DNA of 64,000 nucleotides from Anoplopoma fimbria (Eukaryota > Chordata > Actinopteri > Perciformes > Anoplopomatidae): positions 9,663,476 to 9,727,475 of the forward strand of contig NC_072467.1 in assembly GCF_027596085.1 (NCBI RefSeq), read 5' to 3'. A model generated the notes under the pieces. That model was not told the origin of the DNA. It was given only the letters and a program-made list of their open reading frames with translations, and ran no database searches. The position numbers and the translations under genes were made by a program. Every line of letters starts with the position of its first letter. The first letter of the stretch is position 1. This document shows, piece after piece, positions 27,504 through 37,328 of this stretch.

Positions 27504-29814
27504 AGCTCTGCATGCAGGACCCCCAGGGTGCAACGCCACCGTGGTAGAAACAACACCTTGAGTTCCCCTTTACAGTGCACCAGCCCTATACCGTACGCCT
27601 CCTGGAGTAAACTGAGGCTCTGTGACTCTCCCAGCACACCAAAGGTGGGGAATAATTCAGATTGATATTCCTTAGTGCGCCCCTGTGGTCTAAACCAGTT
27701 TAGAGTCACTGGGATGAATTATGTTTGTCTCCCCCCTGTAGAGCCTACTATCAAAGTCGTCCCAGCCTTGCTCCAGCACTAAGATAGGCCGCCCTCAGAG
27801 GACCCTGTGTTTCGCCTCATCTGCTGCTAACCTCATCCAGGCACCTTCCGTCAATGTGAACCCTTTCACCCCTGACACAGTCCGCAGGAACAGCGAGCAG
27901 CAGTGGAAGAACCGTTGTAGAAGTGATAATGATGATGATTATGGACGCAGGTAACTACGCTCCATGCTTTATTGTAGATCTGTTGGCATCGTAAGAGCCA
28001 AAATGCGCCCAGCATTTTTACACACAGATAGGGATGTGATGATAGTATGTGGAAAATTGCCAAATTGTGTAATTTAGAACTTCTCACATCACAGGGATGA
28101 GTAGGTGTCAAAATAAGAGCTATTTAATTACAGCAAATAATTGAATGTCGTCATTGATTTATCAGTTCTTTAGGGCCAGTACATAGAGGCCTGACTTTTA
28201 TCCCTGACTAATGTAGTTCTGTTCAGAGTATATAAAGGTCTAAAAGGTCTTTTCATCTTTCAGGTTGAAACACAGCCTAGCGTCATCTGAGGAGGATGAT
28301 GAAGCCTTTCTCCCACCAAAGGTAAAACTATTTTTATCTGTGCTTTTCTGGTGGATGTAACCCTCCCCTCTCAGATGCTTCTGCTATAATTCCATCATCA
28401 GGCTTTGTCATCTTTGTCTGCCTCCTCACTTCTTGTTTTGTCCAAAATTACATGCTGCCAAATCCTACTTCCGGGATTTCTCTAAGGATTCTCCCAACAA
28501 AAAAAACAAAACAAGTTCCGTCAGAATCTTTTTTTCTTGTGGAAGTGCTACCATATTTGGTGACACAAAGACAACCCCACTCAAGACTGAGCTTTGTGAC
28601 GTTGGTTCCTCCTTTAGAAATGTATTTGATTTAACCACAAGGCCTCTCCATCTGTTTATCTGGCAGAGGCGAGCTGTCCAAGCCTTCATGCTGTCACGCT
28701 ATGAGAGTGAGTTCCTGGAGCTGGAGTGCATTGGTGTGGGGGAGTTTGGGGCAGTTTACAAGTGTGTGAAGAGGCTGGATGGTTGCTTGTACGCCATAAA
28801 ACGCTCTCGCCGACCCCTGGCAGGTTCTGCCAATGAGTGAGTCAGCAGCATGTCACTCTGTGCCAGAGACGGAACAGTCTAATTCTTTTTAAATATTCTT
28901 CCTGAATTGATCCAAATTCATCTTACCAATTATTTTTTATTTTTTTTTATGTCCTCTCAGGCAGCTGGCCCTAAAGGAAGTGTACGCGCATGCCGTTCTT
29001 GGGCACCACCCACATGTTGTTCGCTATTATTCAGCATGGGCAGAAGACGATCACATGATTATCCAGAATGAATACTGTGATGGTAGGTTTCCCCTTACCA
29101 CAAAAAGCACAATTTAGGACGACTTAAATGAAATTACATTCAAAATATCTTTAGATTAACTAAATTCAACTATGTGGTCTTGATACTGTCAATTTCTGAC
29201 TGCCAGGTGGAAGCCTCAGTGATGTCATTGTGAAGAAGGGGTGCAGGGTGAGCTGTTTTCAGAGGCTGAGTTGAAAAATCTGCTCTTACAAGTGTCCCTG
29301 GGGCTAAAATACATCCACAGCTCAGGCCTCGTACACCTGGACATCAAACCAAGTAAATCTCATTGAGCAGTTCCCAGTTTACAATTCTTGTATGGTCCAG
29401 TCTAAACCTTAAGTCTATTGTGCCTAAAAAAAACTTTATTTTTTTGTCCCATTGCAGGTAATATATTCATTTGCCAGCGTCCCAGCACAAGTGCAGCGGG
29501 TGAAGGGGAGAGCGAGGAGGAAGATGACCGAAGCACTTCAGCAGGAGTCATTTTCAAAATTGGTATGGTATTTAATGTTGGACACATTTCTACCTTACAT
29601 CGTTGTTGGCTCTCAAGTCTGAGTCTTGTTTTCTGCAGGGGATCTGGGTCATGTGACATCATCCAGCAATCCTCAAGTTGAGGAAGGGGACAGCCGCTTT
29701 CTGGCCAGAGAGGTCCTGCATGAGGTAAAAATGTTGCAAAGCAATTGGTGTCAAAGGAAAAGTGGGCTTGGGGTCTGAGTTGATTGCACCGTACTGTAGG
29801 TTGAAGTGCCAGTC

Positions 29815-30046
29815 ATTAGCATTTAGGGGGATCTATTGGCTGAAATGGAACAAAATGTAAGAAATATGTTTTTCTTTTCTGTATAATATTCTGACAGTAA
29901 GAATTGGCTATAGATAGGGTCATTCACGTTTGTATATCAACCACCGTAGTTCTCCTACACGCTTGGCACAGAGGAGAAGTTTCAGTTGGTTGCATTCTGC
30001 AATCTCACCGCTAGATGCAACCAAATCATACACACTGCACTTTTGA
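29815..30046. mobile_element. Degenerate short non-autonomous repeat in wee2 intron 8
   Basis: Intron 8 (29725-30116) is mostly filled by sequence resembling a high-copy percomorph repeat. One end carries CATTTAGGGGGATCTATTGGC (near 29820), the reverse complement of a CCAATAGATCCCCCTAAATG end that I recall. The other end carries ATACACACTGCACTTTT (near 30030). There is no coding capacity. The assignment is from memory. Confidence 0.45.
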
Positions 30047-31209
30047 AGAAAACACTCTGTTCTGCTGTATTTGCATTGTTTAAAGTATTCATTTCAGCTG
30101 TCTCTCTGCTATCTAGGAGTACAGCCACCTGCCAAAGGCAGACATCTTTGCTTTGGGCCTTACAATTCTGCTTGCAGCCGGCGCTCCCCCTCTGCCTCAA
30201 AATGGAGATGAGTGGCACAGCCTTAGAGAGGGGAAACTCCCTAAGCTGCCAATGGAGCTATCACCTCCCTTCAGAGGCCTACTTCAGGTGCTCTTATTTC
30301 AAGGCTGATTGTTTTTGTAAAGTAGTTTGATTATTGATAATTTAGAGATTTTTGAGTTGATACCTGTGACAAAAACACTTCTCACTTGCAAGGCTTTTTG
30401 AAAATGCTTTTTTTCTTTTTTTTTTTTCTTGTCAGTTGTTGCTGGATCCAGACCTGTCGAAGCGTCCGTCTGCCAGGGAGCTTTGCAAGCACACAGTCTT
30501 GCGGGAGGAGAGGACTGGGAGGGTGGCTGCTCAGCTACGCAGAGAGCTCAATGTAGAGAAGTTCAGGACAGCCATGCTTGAAAAGTAAGGGGGAACACAT
30601 GATGGATAATTTAACATGAATCGCCAATTCTGGGTTTCAGGCCCCTGTCTTCTTCTTCATCCATTCAGTCTTAAAACGTTCATGGTGATGCCAGTTAAAA
30701 GCATTAATTTATTTCCGTTTCTCTCCACAGAGAGCTCCAGGAGGCTCGGCAGGCAGCTTTGTCACCCAAGCAGTACCTCTGTCCTGGGCTGAAACCCCCT
30801 GCTAAGATGGGGTCCCTACCCAGAGCAGGAAGGAGGCTTGTGGGTGGGAAGACTGCGCGATCCATGAGCTTTGGTTGCTCGGGGTATGGAGTGTGATGGA
30901 ACGTCATTACACCCACATGCCTGTCCTTTGCTCGGATGATATGGGACTCCTTCTGCAACCAGGCTGTGGTAAAAATGTAGCATCTCTCTTGGAGAGGAAC
31001 GAGCATACAGCAAAGATTTTGAGGCAACTGATAACTGGACAAAACTGGATTGAAAGACTTATAAATCTTCAGAGTGATGCAGCGCTGTGGTTTGTGGGTT
31101 TTTAAGGATTTATCTGACTCACTCATGCATGTTTTCAAGTGATTTTCTGGCAGAGGCAAGGTGTAACTGCTGCAGACCAATGTTCTTTTTTTTTTTTTTT
31201 TTAACTGTA

Positions 31210-31215
31210 AATAAA
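31210..31215 (+). terminator. Polyadenylation signal of wee2
   Basis: AATAAA 314 nt after the wee2 stop, preceded by a run of about 19 T and followed by T-rich sequence. Confidence 0.6.
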
Positions 31216-31689
31216 CATTTTAATCATTTTATCAGATGGACTTCCTTTTTTTTTTTCTTATTTGAGTTAGCTTTGCAACCCTTAACTCATATTATTTTTA
31301 ATATCATTCATATAGCACAGTAAAAAGCCTGTTGGATTGAGCCACACAGGGAATTTCCACTGCCTCTTATCTGGAACTGCAGACAACTGTGAAATTAGGG
31401 TTGTAGGAAGTATGAGCCATCATACTGCATATTCAATGTTTTTGAAAACCGGTCAGGATACATGATACATGATCATACACTGTTCTTTGACAATGCAGTA
31501 ATTTGCTTAATCTTTTTTTAATCCATAGTATCTGCAATAATTTGGGTTTGTTTTTACAACAGATGCCATATTAGTGACATTGGTTAACTATCAGTAATAT
31601 AAAGTAAAAAATGTTGAAATCAAAAACACACTGGACATGTTCTTTCATATGCCTTGGCAATCCAAGGAAGTCCCCATTTAACAGCTGAG

Positions 31690-32292
31690 GGCTTATTCCC
31701 CCCCCCACGCACCCACACACACACACACACACACACACCCACACACACACCCCCATAACGCGTCACCGCCTTCAGACCTGCTGTCATTGGTCGGCTGACT
31801 CTCCAGTGGTCGGGGCTCGAGCATGCATCGCTAATAGGAAGTCTGAAGGACTTAAAAGCTGAGGCGCCCGGCGTAAAGAAGCGACTGTGAGTGTAATTAG
31901 ACATACTAACAAACAAATCTCCAGTTGTAGTTCTGCTTTACGTTACATGTATGCTTGAAATGTATTGTTAGCGAATGTAGCATTGAGAACTTAAGTTAGC
32001 TTTAGCTATATATATATATATATATATATTTATAGCCAGTTTTCCCGGCAATCCGTCATATTTATTCCGTAAATGTAAGGTTAGTTGTTGTTGTTGTTGT
32101 GGTTTGTAGTTGATACTGTTAAATGACATGTATGTTAGTCCTCTACCGTAAACCGCTTTGCTCTTTGATCAGCTCTAACTCTGTGACTGTGTTAGCTTAC
32201 GTTAGCTACCTCTGCGTGAGTTTGTTTGTTTCATCGCCTCTTACATCTGACGTCATCCTCTTCTTCTTGTCGAAGACCGAGAGTCATTACCG
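31690..32292 (+). promoter_or_regulatory. bid promoter and 5' leader region
   Basis: Begins with an imperfect (CA)n tract (about 31709-31750). An inverted CCAAT box (ATTGG, 31786-31790) follows, then a possible non-coding exon ending at a donor near 31886 (ACT|GTGAGT). A (TA)n run is at about 32010-32029 and a (GTT)n tract near 32083-32100. The acceptor before the start codon could be the pyrimidine-rich stretch at about 32255-32276. Segment 31216-31690 shows no gene. Confidence 0.45.
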
Positions 32293-32716
32293 ATGGATAA
32301 CATGGGGAATCTGACCAGCGGGGGAAGCGCCGCTCTCATTTTGGCCTTCCTTCAAGCCGACTGCGGAACTTCAGAGTACAAGAAGGAGCTCCTCTCCCTG
32401 GGCAAGGACTTTAATCGGGGGGATATCAACCGTAACGGGCCCAGGAGAGACGTGCTGGACGATGGAGACCTCGAAACTGATGGTCACATGTCCAGCTGCA
32501 TCATCAGAGATGTGCAGCCTTCAGTGGAGCTGCAGTGGCCTGGTGAGTGAGTGACTGACTGACTGACTCTAGCTTTAAACTATACTGTGCTCATATACAG
32601 TTGATATTACAGAGTCAATGTCATTCTACCACACCACACACTTTCGTATCTTATCATCTGTTTCACGTTTGTCTTTGAGGCTTGTTTGTGGGGGTTATTC
32701 CTGAAAGCAAAACGAA

Positions 32717-32753
<37 letters not shown>

Positions 32754-35058
32754 GATGTGTCAAAAGACATGTCCTTGTAAAAAAACCAGTTTGAGGCAAC
32801 AGGCAAACTCAAACATGTAGTTTATAAAACACCAGTGAACTCGTGTGATGTGGAAGTTATCCCACTTTATCACAGCCAACGTTGTCTCCAGTTATAGTAA
32901 TGAAACGACTTGTGTCTTAACGGGCAAAGCAGGAAGTTACAGCTGTCAACCATTTCATGTAATCACTGTCTCAGTTGATGCAAACTTAGATCCACATTCA
33001 CGCATCTCTCACTTGGTCACTGTATAAACCTTTTAACACCAACATCATCAAATGATATGGGCTAAAGCCGTAAAATGTGGGATATTGTTGTGTAAAATAT
33101 TGAAATGGTTAAATGAAGGTACATTGATAAGAATTAATTTATGGAAATGTATATTTCTTCATCTGTCATGCTATTTAACACAGAAACAAACATTACGTTT
33201 GTGATGGAAATCTTAGAGCTAGTTCCTTCGAGACAGAAGTACCGGTAGTTTCGGCAGACCCAGATGTCTTAAGCAGTAACATTTCAAGTTCAGCTATATC
33301 CAAATAGGGTTAGTTCTACATCAGCCTGGCATGTGTGAGGATTCTATTGGATATAAGATCGAAACAAGGAAATACATCTACCGTTGCTGTGCTAGCAACA
33401 ACATAGCCTCTGTACAGTCTCTCTTATCCAGCGTCTCCTTGGCCTACCAGCTGTCCTAGCCAGCTCGGCCCTATCAGGCACATAGAGTGAGACTGGCAAA
33501 GAGAGACAGACAGTTGACCTGACCTACAGACAGTTACCTTTCAACCTACAAGAGGGAAGTTTAACATACAATAAGGAAAATTCCTTCACAATGTTCACTA
33601 AAGTGTACTAATGTTTGCACAATCTCGTTTTCCTGCAGGGAACCCTGGAGAGGAAGCAGATCTTCAGCAGATTGGAGAAGAGCTGCGAGAAATCGCAGAC
33701 CAGCTTCAACACGATGTTGTAGCTGATGCTACCCAGAACCTCAGCAGGAACATATCAACCTCCTGCCCTGGAGTGAGTCTACTCTGATCACAGGAAATGT
33801 TGATGTGGTGTTGGTCATTCCCTGTAATAGATAAGACTATAGTTAATTATAGAGTCAGTTACCAAGAGGCAGAAAAAAACACAACTTCTGTGTACAGCGG
33901 TGATTAATAATGAGATCACCGCAACCAGATTTAGTATGTTGCAATTTTTGTATTTTTTCCTGGTAAAATGATGATGATTATTTAACTGTTATTCAATGTG
34001 TCCACAGTTTCCACTTTAAAAATGGTTTAGCTGAGGCAGTAGGCCACCCAGGTACTTCCTTATCTTGTTATCAGTTCAGTTAGTGGATGATGGCCTAAGT
34101 TAATAGCCACAGTCACTTAATACATGGCCTTTGCTGTGTTAAAAAGTGCATTAGCTCTTTGCCCCTGAAAGTTAATATTCAATAAAAGTTACTACAAGGG
34201 ACTTTAATTCTGTGTTGTATTTGACGGTTCTTGACGACAATAATGTGAGTCTTTCAGATCAGAAGCTCATTTTACTGCAGCAAGGTCTTACAGTCTGCTC
34301 CGTGCAGACTTTCAACTGTTTTATAACCAGTTGAAAGTCCCTCACAGTAACTTTAAAGGGTACTCCGTTTTTATAATGGTGGTTTCTGTTTGAGGGTAGG
34401 TGATGACCAATGTCCATGACTGATTCATTTTATGCTCCACAATGTTTTGTATTGCAATAACACAGTTACCTCACAGATATACTTGCTCCCAGGTGGGCCA
34501 GATATGCAAATAATTTATTTAAGCCCCCGAAAAAAGTGTCCATTGCTAAATGTTATTTTTGCCACAAGAACTACACATTTGAGTTCTGTAATAAAGCAAT
34601 GTTTATGGTGAGATTAGCTGGATTAAGGTAATTCAATTTTAATTATTTAATTGTTTGATAAAGGAATGTCCACATGTGCAATTGCTTGTAGCAAATGCTT
34701 TATTAGCACTGCAAAATCAGACATATTTCTGTTTATTTTTACATGAATTAATTGAAAACATTTAAGGTGTTTAAAAAATTGCGATTACCAAAGTTGTCTT
34801 CATGTACCAATTGATCCCTTTGTTCATTTGTGTATCCAGCAGTGGAAAGATCACCTTAAGCGGGAGGTGGACAGAGTGATGAGGCAGGGCGTGGGTCTAG
34901 AGCATCTACCCCAGGAGCGTGTCATCATGGCCCTTACTCTCACCCTGGTGAAGAGAGTGTGCAAGCAGACCCCTCGGCTGCTCCGAAATCTCTTCAACGC
35001 AGTACTTGAACTCTGCAAGTTCCAGGTGACTTCTGAGCTGCAGGCTGAGAGGAAATAA
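32293..35058 (+). CDS. bid: BH3-interacting domain death agonist (Bid)
   Basis: BH3-only Bcl-2 family protein that links death-receptor/caspase-8 signalling to mitochondrial outer-membrane permeabilisation through Bax and Bak. Three coding exons: 32293-32542, 33639-33772, 34840-35058; 603 nt, 200 residues (human 195). Landmarks: an N-terminal helix with ALILAFLQADC; the loop sequence DLETD-G at residues 60-64, matching the caspase-8 cleavage site of human Bid (LQTD-G); BH3 helix IGEELREIADQLQ at ~95-107, with the conserved Leu and Asp but Ala where mammals have Gly; and the hydrophobic helices VIMALTLTLVKRV and TPRLLRNLFNAVLELC. Exon 3 starts at a tandem CAGCAG acceptor, so a one-residue variant is possible. 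Position beside bcl2l13 matches the human order. AATAAA is at 35383. Confidence 0.93.
32719..32749. repeat. Poly-T run in bid intron 1
   Basis: About 30 consecutive T in the first coding intron of bid. Simple low-complexity sequence, with no target-site duplication seen. Confidence 0.8.
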
Positions 35059-35382
35059 CTGAGAAACGTGTGGTGGAGAACAGCCGAATCTGAAACTGGC
35101 ATCTGCTCCTCGAGACCAATCGACTGTGAAAAGGAGCTGTGTTGACCATACAGAAGTAAAAACACTTTTTCAAACTATGGAAAGTGACGATGTATTATCT
35201 GAGTTTACAGTCATATTTTGAAAACAGGGAAATAGGTTGATTTTGAGACCTGAATATTTACATTACTTGATCTGTTTGCTATTGCTTAAAAATGCATTTT
35301 ATACTTGAAAGACATGCTCATTTTGTATTTGATTAATTTCCTTTTGGCATATACGTGTATGGCTATTATATAGTGTTATATG

Positions 35383-35388
35383 AATAAA
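35383..35388 (+). terminator. Polyadenylation signal of bid
   Basis: Canonical AATAAA about 325 nt after the bid stop. The region 35400-37328 then separates bid and bcl2l13 tail-to-tail. It holds several minus-strand AATAAA signals (for example 36101-36106) suited to bcl2l13, and no recognisable gene. Confidence 0.65.
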
Positions 35389-36100
35389 TATATTTTCCCG
35401 GTATCTTGAGTTTAATTTCAATCTGAAATACTTTGAGATTGTGTTTTATATTCATTAAACATTGTGTGTTGATTCACCGATGAAAAATTATAATGTACAC
35501 ACTAAAGCATTAGAACAAACCACCAAAGAAAGGTTCTCTATATTTTTTTTATTATTGTAATCTCAAACAGTGCATCATAGGAAACTCAAGGTACAAAGTG
35601 TCATGTTTGGGACCTTTGCCATACACCCTGCTCCGTACTGTAATGGTTTTCCTTTGAAATCAGGAAGTTAATGTGTAACACTGACTGACATATATGGAAA
35701 TAGTTTATCAAACACAATGTTCTTTAAGCCATTCCTGAATTTTCATAGTGATAAAACTAACCACAATATCCCCACATTTTTTTAAAGAGAAAATATACAA
35801 GTGGAGGGGCAGCAGTGGACAAAACCCAGTTTGTCACCTTTTAATAATTGTGCTACTGATGACTCACTCAATTACTTAAGTTCTTAAAAGGGAAGGACAA
35901 ATCATTTTGTGTCCATTGAATGAGGAGCAGGCCAGGGGATATTCCTCTAGAACGGTTCAGTTTCTGTTTAAGAACTCTTGCACTGCACTGAATATTGGCT
36001 CACTAGTAACCGCAAGGATTTTTTGCTGGGTGATATTCATGCAAATTATTTTATTTCATAGCAACACAAGAGGTTGAAACTTTCTTTCGAAAACCAAATC

Positions 36101-36106
36101 TTTATT
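36101..36106 (-). terminator. Candidate polyadenylation signal of bcl2l13
   Basis: Minus-strand AATAAA about 1.2 kb after the bcl2l13 stop. Others lie at about 36049 and 35546, so the exact 3' end is uncertain; up to about 1.8 kb of 3'UTR would be compatible. Confidence 0.35.
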
Positions 36107-37328
36107 ACTGCATTCCCTATGTAGATGTGAAACCATACAAACATGTTGATGCCGTCTTGATTGTCGCTGAAGAATCCACTTTTGCCATCAATACCCCATT
36201 CTACTCGGGGAGGGTATTCATTTGATATCCTAACAGATTAAACAAACTAACTGGGACAGATGCAATTGCCATTGGAAAGGTGTGGCATGAGTCAGGTACA
36301 TTATAAGCAGTGGAGCAAGACAAGTGAAGGGTACAAAGACAAATAATAAGAACTAAAGACATCTAGCAGAAAAAGTTTAGACTGGAAAGAAACTTAAGAG
36401 AAAATGTGTTTTTAACTGAGGAAGTGGCATAGCACAATTCAGTCAATTCAATCCTGAAATGTGTTTACAGTAAAGGGATGACTTAATTTATGTGCTGCAG
36501 TCACATTCCTTGCAATTTCTACTAATGATGCAAAACGGTATCTTTTATTAATATTTAAAGATTTTCATCCAATCTTGGGCAAAATAATTGTTTCAATACA
36601 CAAAAACTAAAATATCTGTCTGTAAAGTGATACAAATCCTTTAGTGCAATATGGAAACACGAAACAAAAATCTAAGCTAATATGCATGCTCTGTCAGAAG
36701 TTGTTTCAAACTGAAAAGTAGTAGTAAAAGAGTAGTTTCTTATCATACATTTGGTTTGTTAATCAGGGAAAGAATCAGAATTAGTCATCACAGATGTAAA
36801 TGAATGTCACTTTGCTGCATAGAAAGAGAGGAAGCTAGAAGTCTCACAGAAACGGTACATGTGGGCGTTGAGGTTTACATGAGCTAATGGAGAGTTATCA
36901 GTGAATTTTTCCATATAGAGTCACTGACTCAGAACAGTCCTAACAGTAAGAAACAAACAACAGAAACCAAAACAAGCAGAAGGGGGACAAAGTACATAAA
37001 GGGCTGAGGTCTTAAGAACCAAGAAGGAAGAAAAACACCAAAAAGTAAGGAGCACAATGGAGGCCATTGTTTGTCCTCTTTCTGTGTTTGCACCTGGAGC
37101 AGTGGATCAAACCAAGAGTCACAGCAGTAAGCTTGAGGATGAGGAGGAGATGTTGGTTGCCTTAGGGGGCATTTTCACAGATTTAAAACCTTCAAAAAAG
37201 GATAGCAGATAAAGCAGCCTCAATTAGTAAATCCAACAGAAGAGTCCCACCCTGTGTGTACTAATACATTTATTTCTACCTTAAACATTGTGTAATTTAC
37301 ATTCTGCAACCCTGAGAAAGATTTTTTT

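Larger units (their letters stand above)
27369..30896 (+). pseudogene. wee2: Wee1-like protein kinase 2, apparent frameshift in kinase domain
   Basis: Wee1-family kinases phosphorylate CDK1 on its inhibitory tyrosine; mammalian WEE2 is oocyte-specific and maintains meiotic arrest. Eleven coding exons: 27369-27644, 27742-27950, 28264-28321, 28667-28836, 28961-29082, 29207-29352, 29458-29562, 29639-29724, 30117-30287, 30436-30584, 30731-30896. Visible motifs: glycine loop [10 protein letters not shown] (~204-213), YAIKRS with the catalytic Lys (~226), catalytic loop HLDIKPSN, the Wee-type GDLGH in place of [12 protein letters not shown], and a C-terminal RRLVGGKTARSMSF resembling mammalian WEE2. 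The 1658 nt total is one short of a multiple of three. In exon 6 the frame breaks between ~29231 and 29250, next to GGGG and GGG runs; read straight, it stops at 29272-29274 after about 300 residues. Everything else is intact and conserved, so a sequence or assembly error is as likely as a real lesion. Synteny with dennd11 and agk supports wee2 over wee1. Confidence 0.85.

Noticed and set aside
28433..28840. 135-codon frame running from intron into wee2 exon 4
   Set aside because: Only the part after 28667 matches the kinase; the first part is intron, shown by the acceptor at 28661-28666 and the phase.
29235..29260. Rescue of the wee2 frame by an alternative acceptor inside exon 6
   Set aside because: Joining the previous exon's phase-1 end to the CAG-ending site gives an immediate stop and would also delete the conserved GGSL segment.
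31811..31825. p53 half-site-like GAGCATGCAT upstream of bid
   Set aside because: Only one half-site with a mismatch and no second half-site seen nearby, although mammalian BID is a p53 target.
31571..31916. Minus-strand frames with poly Val/Cys over the CA repeat
   Set aside because: Translations of a microsatellite in the bid promoter region; no homology.
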